Below are positions 30,887-42,535 of a stretch of DNA of 64,000 nucleotides, one piece after another. Made by a program: the position numbers and the translations under genes. Numbering within the stretch: position 1 is the first letter of the stretch; each line of letters begins with the position of its first letter. The notes under the pieces are model-generated. The model worked only from the letters and a program-made list of their open reading frames with translations, had not been told where the DNA came from and searched no databases. This DNA is from Pyropia yezoensis (taxonomy: Eukaryota > Rhodophyta > Bangiophyceae > Bangiales > Bangiaceae). The stretch is taken from contig CM020618.1 in the NCBI GenBank assembly GCA_009829735.1, positions 16,353,346-16,417,345 on the forward strand. The letters are read 5' to 3'.

Positions 30887-33256
30887 ATGTCGGACCCCCA
30901 GGTACCCAGGGGTGAGGACGACCTCCTGCCTGAAGAGGGGGAAGAGGTGATGGTGGACGACGTTCCCGTCCCCGCCACCGCCGCCGAGTGCTTCCTAGCG
31001 AGCTCGTCGGAGGACGAGGACGACCGGGTGACCGTTCGTGTGGCCCCGGACGGCGCGCCGGGCGGGTTGTCGTCCGTGTGTAGCGGCACGACAGCTCCGT
31101 CGGGTGGCGGAAAACCGCGTGCAGTGGTAGCTTCTACCGCTTCTCCTCCGGCGGCCCGGATGGCTTCTGTCGCCGGTACCGGCGTGGCTCCACCTCAAGA
31201 CGGTGTCGCCGGCGCGGCGGATGGTGGTGGCGGCACCCCGGCCAGCCCGGCGGGTCAAGACGGCGCGGGTGCCCGCCCGGTTGGTGTGTCCGCTGCGGCG
31301 GGTAGCGGGTCTACCCGTGCTGCCCCCGTGGTACTCACGTCGGGTCCGGGTGGCGGCGATGCTCTGCCCGCGGTGCCGCGGGCGTCTGGTGGTCAAGGTG
31401 GGTCTACACCGATGGCAGTGGACTCCGGTAGTTACTCCGGGAGGGCGCCCGCCCTTCTTCTTCCTCCTCGGCCGCGCGCGACTCCGGCGCCGGCCCCTCT
31501 TCCGGTGGGGCATCCCCCGGCGCCCCCTATTCTTCCTGGTCCTGCCCGGGTTGCCCCGTTGGGTGGCGGCGTCGCCGTGGCGGCGGGTCAACCCGCCATG
31601 TCGATGTTCGACTTGGTGGCTCGGGTTCGAGGCCTGACTGTGCAAGAGTCAATGGAGTCCCATGGGCGGATGCGGGTGGACTTCCACCTGCCCCATCCCC
31701 GTGGAGGGTCCTCCCGGCGCGTCAAGGTGGACCCGAGTTGGGAGCGGGAGTTGGTGCGGCTGGTCAACCAGCCGAACGCGGTGCGAGTGGAACACCATTG
31801 GATCCTGAGTCAGCCGGACGACCGGCATGCGCAGCTCTGGCGTACTCGGGTGGGACGGGGTGAGGTCTACCTCGACCCCGCCTTCGGGGTATGCGACCTG
31901 ATTGCTCCCGCGTTGCCGCGGGAGATTGACTACCCGGCTAGTGCTCGGGGGATTGCGGCGGCGGCGGAGCCGGTTGCGTTTGGGGAGACGGTGGGCAGTA
32001 CCGGTCGGTATCCCGACTTTGATTACTACCCGGGGGTATCCCCGTATCTGTCGTTGACGGCTCCTTACCCGCCTATGGCGGGGTTGAAGTCGGCGTCGAG
32101 CTGGCGACGTAACCATGGTGTCATGGCGGATGCGTTTCGCACGGATATAACGTGTGCGTTGCAGACCGGCAACGGTCGTGCGCCGGTATACACTCCCGTG
32201 CGCCCGCCGCTATGGCAGGAGGGGTGGGAACCCGCCCCTGCTTTCCGGTTTGACACCGGCTCCTGTCTCCGATATTTCGGGAGTGTGTTGGCCTCCCGGC
32301 CGGTCCACCCGTTGCAGGGTACCTTCACCCTTGAGGTTACCCTCGGGCAGGCGTCCTCCTTCTTGCTGTCCGTCCGCCGGCAGGGGCGCCTGTTTAATCT
32401 TCCGACGGGTGTCCGTCGGCACATCGCGCAGTTGGGCGTGGACCTGATAGCTGCCAAGACCGGGTTGGCCCGGGAGTTCGAGGCCCTGCTGGCTGATCAC
32501 GATGCCGTGAACTGGGCTGGGGTGTTGGCCCTTCCCCCGTACCGGGACCCGCAGGCTGGGGCTACCCCCTTGCCTCGTCACTCGTTGCGTATCCGGCGTA
32601 CTCAGCCGGGTGAGCCTAGTTGCCATGGGTGGGCGTCCACCGAGGCCGTTCCTGACCTGGGTATTCCCATGGTTATCCATGACCCTCTTCAGGTCCTTGC
32701 CCCGTGGTTCGGTAACCCGATACCGGCGGCGGTTGGCCGTCGTCCCCGAGAGTGGGGCTCTGCGGGTGGGGAGCGTGAGGTGTCCCGTCGTCGGGCGGAG
32801 CCCCGCCGGGGTTACGGTGGAGCCCCTTCGGTAGGGTCCTACCGAGCCTCGTATCAGGTGCCACCGGCTCCGGTGGTAGCCGTGTCGGCTCCTCTGGCTC
32901 CTCTGGCTGCGCCAGTGTCACCTCCCGCCCCTGTCCTACATGACGGGGGTCCCCGTCTCTGGTATGAGGGCGTTGACGCCCTTGTTGCCCGCGCAATGCG
33001 GGAGGGTCTCTCTGTTAGCTGGGGGGATATCCCCCCAGGTGCTGCGCTAGTTGGGTCAGCGCGTTGCTTTGGTGGCGTGCTGGACCGCCTCCAGAAAGCT
33101 CTGGAGGACGTGGAGGCTGGCCGCAGCACCCTCGTCCAGCTATGCACCGAGGTAACTCGGGTGGTCGACCGTCGTGACGTTGCCGACCGGTGGAGCACGG
33201 AGGTATACGCGCTTACGCGTGAGTGGCCTCCCTCGGGCAGTGGGTCTACCCACTGA
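30887..33256 (+). CDS. Antisense extra ORF (aORF) of element B3, intact
   Basis: The 789-residue frame starts at the ATG at 30887, matching the start of the other B copy. The N-terminal ~280 residues are low complexity and differ clearly from the 25094-27541 copy, while the folded part from ~290 on is nearly identical. That pattern is expected if the folded part is under purifying selection. It contains EHHWILSQPDD, FGSVLAS, QGRLFNLP and the helical C-terminal domain. The gag and pol of the same element carry stops and a frameshift, yet the aORF is open. The frame ends 456 bp from the end of pol, facing it. Its function is unknown. Confidence 0.75.
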   Translation: MSDPQVPRGEDDLLPEEGEEVMVDDVPVPATAAECFLASSSEDEDDRVTVRVAPDGAPGGLSSVCSGTTAPSGGGKPRAVVASTASPPAARMASVAGTGVAPPQDGVAGAADGGGGTPASPAGQDGAGARPVGVSAAAGSGSTRAAPVVLTSGPGGGDALPAVPRASGGQGGSTPMAVDSGSYSGRAPALLLPPRPRATPAPAPLPVGHPPAPPILPGPARVAPLGGGVAVAAGQPAMSMFDLVARVRGLTVQESMESHGRMRVDFHLPHPRGGSSRRVKVDPSWERELVRLVNQPNAVRVEHHWILSQPDDRHAQLWRTRVGRGEVYLDPAFGVCDLIAPALPREIDYPASARGIAAAAEPVAFGETVGSTGRYPDFDYYPGVSPYLSLTAPYPPMAGLKSASSWRRNHGVMADAFRTDITCALQTGNGRAPVYTPVRPPLWQEGWEPAPAFRFDTGSCLRYFGSVLASRPVHPLQGTFTLEVTLGQASSFLLSVRRQGRLFNLPTGVRRHIAQLGVDLIAAKTGLAREFEALLADHDAVNWAGVLALPPYRDPQAGATPLPRHSLRIRRTQPGEPSCHGWASTEAVPDLGIPMVIHDPLQVLAPWFGNPIPAAVGRRPREWGSAGGEREVSRRRAEPRRGYGGAPSVGSYRASYQVPPAPVVAVSAPLAPLAAPVSPPAPVLHDGGPRLWYEGVDALVARAMREGLSVSWGDIPPGAALVGSARCFGGVLDRLQKALEDVEAGRSTLVQLCTEVTRVVDRRDVADRWSTEVYALTREWPPSGSGSTH

Positions 33257-33712
33257 GGAGTGCTATTTGTTTGTGAGGGAGAGGGCCCCGGCAACCATTA
33301 TGGTAGCCGGGTAGTAGTGAGTATAAGCTCATCCCCCGCTGGGGGCATTGCTTGCCTCTGTTTGCTGCCCTGGGGAGTACCCCTTCTGGCTCAGTGGTGC
33401 CTTGCCTCCCGCCCAACTTCTTCCGGTTGGTTCATGCTTGGGGAGGTCATCCTCCCTCACTTTGTGTCTTCGCTAGGGGAGGTCATCCTCCCGTGTAAGC
33501 CCCCTAGTTACTTCGATATTATCGATGTTAGCCTTTACCTTTAAGTTAACTTATTAAGGTTCAGGTTTTACTTAGTTGCCTAAGCTTGGTTCGACTTAGA
33601 AACCTAAGTCTGATTTGACTTAGAAACCTAAGTCTGCCGTAACCATGTCACGCCCTACTTAGTAGGTATAAGCCTCACCCCCCAACAGCCGAAGTCGGTG
33701 TCGGTTGGGTTG
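33257..33712. other. Hairpin-rich spacer of B3
   Basis: It is the counterpart of 17147-17626, inverted. It holds three TTAG-type hairpins (33571-33634) where B1 has four, so one unit was lost or gained. No gene is seen. Confidence 0.55.
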
Positions 33713-36700
33713 TTACAGTAGGCGTCGTCGCCTCATGTAAGGCATGAGGAGTTGGCGGGGTATATTCGCCGCCTGTTCCCAGGTGGGTGAGTCGTATCCG
33801 ACCCACAGAACCTTCACGTACCAGGGTCCTGGTAGGTTCGGGTCGGTGTGTCCGACCACGCTCTCTACTTGGTATGGAATCCCATCCGGTCCCACCGGGT
33901 CATCTGACCGGTGGGTTGTAAGAGCTTCATGTAGCAACCCAGCCGGTACCGGCTGAGGCTGTTCCGGCTTCGGAGCAGGTGTGACATCATTCACACTGAT
34001 GCGTTGGATCTCCGTATCGGAGTGTAAGATAACCGAGTGGTCATCTCTGTGGAGAATCTGGTACGGTCCCTTGACCGGTTGCATGAGCTTGTTCCCCCGG
34101 AACTTCTGGTGTCTGATGTAGACCCAGTCACCTGTCATCAGGGTTGCGTTGCGCACCCGTAACCGGGCGTCGAAGTTCTTCTTATATCGAAGTTGTGTTC
34201 TGTCAAGGGCACCCTTGAGCTGAGGAATCATCCACGATAGCTTGGCCAACCAAGCTAGGTGGATACGTTCGGCGGGTCGGCCTTTCGGTGTATCCTACCG
34301 AGTGCACCTGCCTGGTGGCAGCGTCAGGTTACCGACGCCTAGTGGCATGACCCCCTCCAGCGGAGCGATGTTCGTGCTCCGATGCGGCCTGGCATTGTAT
34401 GCCAGGGTGAGTACGGACAGAAGCCTGTCCCAAGTGTTCGTGTGCTCTGCCACGTAGCACTGTAGCATCTTGACGATGGTGCGGTTGAACCGCTCCACCT
34501 GCCCGTTGGTTTGCGGGTGGTAGTCGGATGCCCGACGTGGTTCGATACCGAACATGCCCAGGACCTTAGTGCAGAATGCTGACGTAAAGTTTGCTCCGTT
34601 GTCGGAGAGGAGTTGCTTCATGACTCCGTATGCACTGATCCAGTGGTCAACCACTGCGTTCATGATGGTGTATGCCGTATCATTCGGGATGGCTGCCGCT
34701 CGTGACAGCTTAGTGAAGCGGTCAGACATGACCAGGATGTACCTGTTCCCTTCTTTCGTTACCGGAAGTGGCCCGAGTATGTCGATAGCGACTTGCTCGT
34801 TGGGCCCATCGGGTGGGAATAGCTTCATGGCAGACGCCTGCCTATGTAGACTCATGCGGTTACGCGCACAGGGGTGGCATCCCCTTACGTGGTCGACCAC
34901 GTCGACGGCCATTGCTGGCCAGTAGAAGAACCTTCGCATTGCTGCGAACATACGTGAACCCCCCGGGTGTCCGGCTGTGGGGTTCTCGTGTTCTCGTTCC
35001 ATGACGGCTTGCCGTAAGGACACGGGAACCACGACTTGATGTCGTCCATCGGCGGGTGCCCGCCGGTATATGAGTCCGTCTTCGTTCTCGGAGAAGATGC
35101 CGGCCGTACCGGCCAGGAGGTTTGCGCGATGACGTCTACAGTCGTCGTCATTGGCTTGTGCCTCGCGGAAGTCCGCGAGGGTTAGTGGGCATGCTCGGTG
35201 TGCCATGGTATGGTCAACCATACCTTGGGTAGCGTTACCCACCATGCAGACCGGTACCACCGGGATGTCCTCGTCCACCGGGCGGGTATTCCCGCTCGGG
35301 GTGTCGAGTCGAGACAATGCGTCTCCGAGATGGTGGGTTGACCCAGCCTTATACACGGTACGGTAGTCGTGCTCGGCCATTTTTAGCCTCCATCGGGCTA
35401 GCCTCCCATGGCTATCGGAATCCTTGTCACCAAGGTTGAGGAGCCATCGTAGGGGTTCGTGGTCGGACCTCACGATGAACCTGGAGCCCTCCAGGTATGG
35501 ACGGAGCAGTTGCACTGCCCATATGACTCCGAGGCATTCACGCTCGGTGGCACTATAGTTACGCTCAGCCGGGTTGAGTGTCCGGCTGAAGTATCCTACC
35601 GGACGTAGGTCCGGGATAACGTTATCGGTACCGATCAACGTCTCCCCTTGTAGCAGGGTGCATCCCACTTGGCTGTCGCACGCATCGACATCGATGACGA
35701 AGGTACCCCGTCGGTGCGGTAACGCAAGGACGGGTGGGGATAGTAGGGCTCGCTTCAGCGACTCGAATGCCTCCTATTCGCTAGGCGAAGGGGGTTGGAG
35801 TACCTTGGGCAGGGTACTGCTCGTAAGAACCGTTAACGGTTTAGCTATCCGAGCGAAGTCCTTGACGAACCGTCGGTATACATTGCACATTCCCAGGAAG
35901 CTCTTGAGCTGCGTCTGGGTGCTAGGGAACCGGGCATCCCGGAGTGCCCGGGTATTGGCTTCGAGTACCCCTAGTTTACCAGGGGTTATCTGGTGGCCCA
36001 GATACTCGACCGTCTGTTGGAAGAAGGCGCACTTCTTCAGACGCAGGGTTACCCCGGCGCTCCTCAAGAGGGTGAGTACCTCGTCAACATCTTGCACATG
36101 GTCATCCATGTTACGCGAGAAGACGGTGACGTCATCGAGGTACACTAGGCAGTTACGCCACTTCACCCCCGACAGTATAATGTCGATAGCCCGCTGGAAT
36201 GTAGCGGGGGCGTTGGACAATCCGAAGGGCATCCTTAGGAACTCGTACACTCCACTGTGACAGACGAATGCCGTCTTGGGGATATCCTCGTCCGCCACCG
36301 GGATCTGCCAGTATCCGGCATTGCAGTCGATGGTGGTAAACACCGTAGCTTCCCCCAGGGAGTCGATGCATTCATCCATCCTTGGTAAAGGGTAGGAGTC
36401 CTTCTTGGTAACCAAGTTGAGGCGTCGATAATCGATGCAAAACCGAGGGGTTTGATCCTTCTTCGGTACGATAACGACTGGGGCACCCCACTACGACATC
36501 GAAGGTCGTATCACCTTCGCTTCACTCATCCTCTTCACTTCTCCATCAACGATCTCTCGTTGCATAGGTCCCGCTCGGTGCGGTTGTGACCGGGCGGGGC
36601 GTGCGCCTGGTACCAGGTCAATACGATGTTGGGTTGCCCCAATGGTACCCAGGGCTCCGCCTGTCCACATGACGTCATGCTTTCTTAACATCCGTCGTAC

Positions 36701-37879
36701 CCCTTCGGCTACGGAAGGGGGAAGGTGGTCGAGGTCAGCCTCGGCCAGTGCCTTCAAGGCTTCTTGGTCCATCGGCGGAATGTCTGCCGGAGCTGTCGAT
36801 AGGTTGGGCTTCCCGTCATCGGGTTGCTGTCGCTTGGTGGTCTCGGCGACCGCCAGCACCTCAAGTGGTTCAACTTGACCTTCCTTGTCGGGGGTAAGGA
36901 AATCTCCTTCGTAGAGCTCGGCAATCCCGAGGATAGTTCCCTTCGGGAGGGTGACTGCCTTACGGCGATAGTTCGCCATCACTAGGAGGGACGACCCTCC
37001 TGCTGGGAGGTCTATGAGACCGTTGGCCATGGTCAACCCATGGCGCTTGTACGTCCGCAGGTTGGACCGGACTCTGCAGATGCCTGCGAGGTCACAGTTA
37101 ACCGGGAGGACTGTCTCCGACAACGGCTCAAAGCGAGTTCGCTTGGCCAACCGAAGTGTCTTCGGCTCGACGCTTTCGTACACCTCAGCCACGTTAACGT
37201 GGCTCCCTTGTAGCGTCAGGTCCCTGACGATAGCCGTGTGTCCTCGCTTCGTCCCGTCGGCTTCTTGAAGCTCGACGGTCCTCCGGCCTGGCTGGATTGC
37301 ATCAACGTGAACGTTGATGAATGTGCACCCCAGTATGCAGGGCACCGATAGGGTCTCACACACCAGGAAGTCGACTTCCGTGGTGAGTTCCCCGATGGTA
37401 ACCCGCAGCGACATCGCTGCGGTCGTACGAATGAGGCGACCATTCGCGTCCTTGATGGTGGGTCCCCGAGTCACCCTGACTCGCGGAAGCCACTTGTCCG
37501 GGAGGGTATCCTTTCGGATAAGGTTGGGTCCAGCCCCTGTATCCAGTACAGGGTAGTACGATCGTGTCGACTGGGGGTCAACCCCCAGTGTGGCTGATAC
37601 CTTGAAGTTCTCCAAGGTAAACAGCGCGTGGCCTACACCGATATCCGGTGTGGCTCGGGCATCCTGAACAGGGCCCTTGTCTGGTTCCATGTGACGGGGC
37701 TTCCCGTCCTCTCCTCCCAACCTTGGTGGTTGGTCATCAATCCCCTGACGCCGTGTCGTCGGGGCCGGAAGGTGTACCCGGGGGTTGATGCGGCGTCGGC
37801 TCAACCGCGCTCTCCGTGGGGCTTTCCCCGCGGTACTCCGGGGTGGCTTGTTTGGGTTACCCCAGCTCCCCCCGGTCAT
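33713..37879 (-). pseudogene. pol: Pol of element B3 with three in-frame TAG codons
   Basis: It has exactly the same length as B1 pol (1389 codons including stop) and no frameshift. It has TAG at 36491-36493 (codon 463, Glu in B1), 35774-35776 (codon 702, Glu) and 34295-34297 (codon 1195, Tyr). Protease DTGA, RT YLDD, the integrase motifs and the chromodomain are all still there. Substitutions relative to B1 are few. Apart from the three stops it is a well-kept copy. Confidence 0.85.
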
Positions 37880-37887
37880 CCTTCCTC

Positions 37888-40070
37888 TTACTCGTTTCCC
37901 GCCCTTGGTAGGGTGCTGTCCGCCGGGACATCCGGCTGCGGAGGTGCCTCCTCGACGGCCAGTACTCCACCTGGAGCTGGCTGCCTACCCGGTGCGGGTC
38001 CGTGTGCTCTGGCGGGATACCCCCCGGTGGATGCCTTGCGTTGCGCCGCTGCCCGCCGAGACTCCTCGGGGATGAGTGGGCAGGAAGACACCCAGTGTTG
38101 GGGATCCCCACACAACATACATCCGGACGTGCCGGTCCCCCCTTGAGTTCGCATCGGGGTAGCCCCGTAGCTGCGGTTGCCTCCCTCGGGCGCCCGAGTG
38201 CCTGCTCCCTGGTAGGCCTTGGGTCCTTGGGTCAACCGGAACATGGACTCCCCCAACCGGTTGGGTCGGCCCGCAATCTGCGGGGGTGCCTCCGTGCGCA
38301 CCGCCCATGTTGGCAAGGGTTGGTGAGGGTTACCCGTCACCGGGGAGTACCCCGTAGTCCGTACGTACGGGACGCGACGTCCCGTGCCCTCACTGACCTG
38401 GAACTGGGTCCCCGCCGGGGCGATGTACGCTACCGTACTGTGCTCATCAATCACCGGCGTCGCCGGTAGCAACAGGTGGCCCTGTTGGTCAACTAGAGGT
38501 TCATCCTCACCAATAGGGGGATGTTCGGTCGCCACCAGTACTGGTGCGGCCTTACGTTCCACCTTCTCTGGCCTCGGTACCGGGGTAAGACTGGGCTTGC
38601 CTCCCTCACCCTTGGGCTTCGGGGCCAAGGCACACTCCGGGTGTAGAACCCGGTAGGCGTCCCCTAGGGACTTGCACGTATGCATCAGTCGACTGAAGTT
38701 GGTCCGTGCCGTATTGGCTCCCCGAGCGGATATCCGCACGTAGTTGGGTACTCCTGCGAACAGGATGGCCCGTAGCTCCCCTTCTCCGAGGAGCTTCCCC
38801 AGCTCGTAGTCGAGCTCTTGGATCCGGCGTCCAAACATCTCCTCATCCTCCCAGCTCTGGGCGGTGGCAGTGCGCAGGGCCGGGTAGTGGTCCTCGCACT
38901 TGTCCTCACTGAGGTAACTGCTCAGCAGCTCCTTGAGGATCCCACGGTAATCCATGGGGGTGGCCGCGACCCTCATTCCCGGCATCGGGGATGCCTGGCG
39001 AAGAATGCCTCGCACCCGTTCATCAACAAAGAACGGGAGGATCTCCAGGGCCAGCCCCTCGTTGACGAGCGCCTTGTCTGCGGCTGCCTTGAAGCTAGTC
39101 AAGAAGCCGATGACTGCCAACGGGCGTCCGTTCGGCCCCCCGAACATGGGGACTCCCTTCATAAGGGTCTGCATAGAGCGGATCGCTCGGTGCTAGGTCG
39201 TACGCATCGATTCCGATACGGTAGTGTATCTGTCCTCCAAACGATAACGTTCCGGAGTAAGAACCGACCGGAAGACCTCGTTGACGATCTCCGTGTCAGT
39301 GTCCTGGATATCCAGTCGCTTAGCCAGTTGATGAGCAAACTCATCGGACTCCATCCGCTTCAGTAGGCTCGCAGTTACCTGCGCGGTCATAGCTTCCACC
39401 ACTGAAGATGGTACTTCAGGCGTCGGCACCTCGGGAACCCGAGTTGCCGGGCCTCCTTCGTCGTGGGGGTACTGCGAGAGGGTACCCCCTCCCCCAATAA
39501 CCGACTTTCCACCGGCGTAAGTATCCGCCGGGTCGTGTCCGTGGAGTCCGCTTCGGGTGCTCCGAGCGTATCGCTCCGTGTGGCTACGTTCCAACTCAGC
39601 CGACGAGTCGGATCCATACCCCGTTGTGTCCGGGGGTGTCCAGGAGTAGCAATACCGGGGTTGACCCTGGTGGACTCCGAAAGTAGTCCGGCCGGTTCGA
39701 ACCGTACCGGTGTGGGAGGAACACGTCGGGGTCCCGTCGTGTGGCGTGTTGACATCAACACTGCCATTGCGTCCTCCGTCCGATCTTGACGGGCGTCGAG
39801 CCCGGAAAACCGGGCCTCGATGCGGGCCAATGATGCCATCAGGGAATCCCCTGGTGAAGGAGGCGGCGGAGTGAGGTCGGTCGATGACAGTTGAGGCGGA
39901 CCCCCGCCTCCTGCTGTCAGAGCCGTGACAAACGTCGATCCGGCACCGGAAAGCATTGGCGTCTCAATGTTATCGATCGGGTTCCCGATCCCGGTTCCCG
40001 TAGTCACCTCCGGAGTCGGCGTCGACGCCGATCCGTCATCTTGAACGTTCCCCGTCTCTTGGGTAGACAT
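37888..40070 (-). pseudogene. gag: Gag of element B3, one frameshift and one TAG
   Basis: It starts at 40070 like B1 gag. One base is missing near 39636 compared with B1, and there is a TAG at 39193-39195. The long downstream part (from 39174) is open for 428 residues and includes the CCHC knuckle (CMLC ... H ... C). At the place where B1 gag has its two stops, this copy reads through. The two copies are therefore broken at different places, and between them they show that the family once had a full 727-residue Gag. Confidence 0.8.
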
Positions 40071-40276
40071 CGTCACAGTCAGTCGACCGACGTAACAATC
40101 ACCACGAATAAGAGAGCGAGGGGGTAGATTGGGGAGAGTAACAGTAGATCACCGTCACAGGTAAAAACTCAACACAATCGATCAGGTCGCAACACCACGA
40201 GTACAAGAAAAGGACCGGATCCCTATCCGTGTGCCAGGGCCGAAGACGGCGTCACCACAAGGGTGACGGAAACCCG
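40071..40276 (-). other. Leader of B3 between primer site and gag
   Basis: It is the counterpart of 10582-10787 and is non-coding. No feature other than the expected leader is seen. Confidence 0.5.
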
Positions 40277-40294
40277 TCCCCTGCTGCTCCACCG
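40277..40294 (-). promoter_or_regulatory. Primer-binding site of B3
   Basis: It is the same primer sequence as B1 with the first T changed to C, next to the 5' LTR on the minus strand. Confidence 0.65.
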
Positions 40295-40295
40295 A

Positions 40296-40658
40296 TGTAG
40301 CACAATAGGGATCCGTCGCACGTCCACTCTCAGGGAACACTCACCAAGGGGGATCGGCACCAACGTCACCGGGAGGCCGAGGTTGCTGTCCTTGGAGCGC
40401 AAGCCACGGGACCAAGATGGGTGCCCAAATGGGAGGGGTTTGTTGTTCTACCTTGGCCGGCGGTGGATTCGCCGCCGGCCCCCACGTTATAAACCCTCGG
40501 AGACACTACTAACTACCCTCCACCCCAAGATGCAAGTCCCTCTGGTCATACGTAACTTATAGATACCGTGACCAGTACGAACTATCAAATTGGAAGTTAA
40601 GGGTTAGAAGTAGCCCCCCTAATATTAGGGTTACAATACGGCCAACCATATTGCTACA
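40296..40658 (-). repeat. 5' LTR of B3
   Basis: It is a full 363-bp LTR in inverted orientation with TGTAGCA/TGCTACA ends. The flanking A sequence starts at 40659 with CCCTC. Confidence 0.9.
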
Positions 40659-41725
40659 CCCTCTCGTAGGACCACACGGGCGTCGTGAAGTTCACGAGCG
40701 ACCCACACGAACTGGCGAAGTGCGCCATCGTCCTTGGGCCCCCGAGTGGGGCGGCGCAACTTGTGCTCAATGCTCTCCCACTCGATAAACTTATGGAGCC
40801 GGAGCATCTCCTCAAGTAGAGTGAGTTGTCCTGATGAGCACCCCTCAGCAACTAGCTGAGGGGTGAGCTGTTCCAAACCTTGGATGAGCCGGAGGGGGAG
40901 ATGCCAGAGCATCCCCCGCCGCTGAACACAGGACACCCAGGTCGACATGACCTCGAGGAGCCACTGGGTGGCCAACATGGCCCACACCAGGTGATCAGGG
41001 GCAGCCGTCAACATGACGGAGCCGAAGTGGTCAAGCAACCGTGGCAACAACGCCGGGAACCCGTAGGGGACCTCAACTTGAGGCCACCACTCGGGCTTCT
41101 TCGGATAGTACTGCTCCTTACTGGCAGCAGACTGTTGAGGAAACTCAAGTTGAGCCGAGGTCACCAAGTAGGGACCTCGCCGGAAGTCTTTCTCCATCCG
41201 CACATCAAAGTGATGAGTGTGCGGATCGGCCTCGTGGAGGTACGGTGGGCGAGTTGCCACAGCGTCCCACGTGAAGGTCGGCAAGTCGCCGGGACCCGGG
41301 ATAGTTCCCCCGCGGTCCACCATGGCCTTGGCCCGCTGAACGTCCTCAACCTCCTCATCGTCCAGGAAGGCAAACTGGTCCGTCCTGAAGCCGGCAGGGA
41401 ACCCGACCCTACGGGGATACTTCTCCCGTAGGCGGTCCCATACCCGGCCCATCGCTGCGCCAAGTCGGCCACAGCGAAGAACAGTCAGCCCCTCCTCATA
41501 GAGAGGCCAAGCGGGGTAAAACCACCGCCCCAAGGCCTCACGCGGGACAACTTGTCCCGCCTCCGGGGGAGACCCCGCCGTCAACCCAAAGCCGGGTGAC
41601 GCGGGAGTCCCATCCCCCGGAGCGATCGCGGAGCCCCCGCCGGAAGTCCCGGCGGGTGCTGCACCGTAGGAGGTGTCCTCCATGCGCTCGTCAAGAGAGT
41701 CCGTCTCCACTCCCGGAGTCGCCAT
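40659..41725 (-). pseudogene. N-terminal part of the aORF of element A, cut by B3
   Basis: The open frame starts at the ATG at 41725 (an upstream in-frame ATG at 41896 is possible). It runs about 355 codons until the B3 LTR interrupts it; the LTR adds eight foreign codons. After a Gly/Ser/Pro-rich start it has a folded region with QYYPK, DHFGSVML and RRGMLWHLP (around 40885-40920). These are the counterparts of the B motifs VYTP, YFGSVLA and RQGRLFHLP and of the C motifs YYPK and NRLWFLP. The C-terminal part lies at 29223-30084. Element A therefore has the same layout as B, with an ORF antisense to pol before the 3' LTR. Confidence 0.7.
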
Positions 41726-42047
41726 GGCTCTCCCCAAGTTGGGGAGAGACGCTCTGGCTATCGCAGCACGAGACCCGCCTCGACTTGAGGGGGACTCGGA
41801 TCGTGGGTATACGGGTGGCCTCCCCAGCGTGGGGCGGCCCAGTGGAAGGTGAAGGGGAGGTGGTGGTGATGGTGAAGTGTGAACTGAGGAGAGCAAGCTG
41901 CCGAGTGGGCAAGCTTGAGGAGAGGGGCGGTCAACGTGACCGCCTCCACATCCGCGTTACGTACTCAAGGGGGGGACAGCAAGTCGCGCCCCCAACGCCG
42001 AGACGTGCGATTACGCACCCCCTCACAGGGCCGACCGGGTCGGTCGG
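41726..42047. other. 3' non-coding region of element A
   Basis: It lies between the aORF start and the polypurine tract, and would hold the aORF promoter. No clear core promoter motif or ORF is seen. Confidence 0.5.
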
Positions 42048-42064
42048 AACTGAGGAGAGGGGAG
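42048..42064 (+). promoter_or_regulatory. Polypurine tract of element A
   Basis: AACTGAGGAGAGGGGAG directly precedes the 3' LTR and is almost all purine. Confidence 0.65.
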
Positions 42065-42535
42065 TGTGGCAGTATTGACCCCCAGGTAGGGGGGGCAACA
42101 CGTGCCATGCAAGGGGCGGCAGGCCACTAGCCTGATCCGTTCCTCCCCCTGCATTTGGGTCCATATTCCCTAAGTTTGGGATAGTTAGCTTAGTAGTAAA
42201 TCCAACTTGGATTTGAGGGTTTTCTGCATTTATCGTCTTGAATTTTCGTGTGGCCCGGTGGGCAGGTGCTGGGGTGGGAGATTCTGAGTGGCGAGATTCT
42301 GAGTGGACCCTGGGGGGATAAGGGGAGGGACAGCGGGGCTTGGCCCTGCGTCCCTGTCCCGACCAAGAAACTGTTGGACCACACACCATCCTCTTGTTTG
42401 TCCGTGGGGGGTTTGCCCCACAACAGGGACAGAGTGTGTGCGACTTGCACTTCTTCCGGTTCCCCCGACACGGGAGGCAGCCCTAGCACACCGCCCCAAC
42501 TTGGGTGCCGTGTGTGCTTGTGGTTTTTTGCCACA
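42065..42535 (+). repeat. 3' LTR of element A
   Basis: It is 471 bp with TGTGGCA/TGCCACA ends and is nearly identical to 3519-3989. It is followed by the right target duplication GTGGT. Confidence 0.9.

Larger units (their letters stand above)
30104..40658 (-). mobile_element. Inverted family B element (B3) inside the aORF of element A
   Basis: Read on the minus strand it has the 5' LTR (40658-40296), primer site, gag, pol, hairpin spacer, an aORF (plus strand), a 3' region and a 3' LTR that has lost its first ~28 bp. Gag has one frameshift and one TAG, and pol has three TAG. The aORF is open. The right flank is A aORF sequence. The left flank has a primer-site sequence instead of a target duplication. 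Confidence 0.8.
3519..42535 (+). mobile_element. Family A Ty3/gypsy chromovirus-like element, interrupted by nested insertions
   Basis: The element starts and ends with 471-bp LTRs (TGTGGCA...TGCCACA) and is flanked by GTGGT on both sides. Its own parts are the 5' LTR, a tRNA-type primer site, gag, pol, a short spacer, the antisense aORF in two pieces, a polypurine stretch and the 3' LTR. Two nested blocks interrupt it: 10103-29173 (inverted solo A-type LTR that itself holds a B element) and 30104-40658 (inverted B element). I noticed about five substitutions between the two LTRs by eye, which suggests a fairly young insertion. Removing the nested blocks would leave an element of roughly 9 kb. 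Confidence 0.85.
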
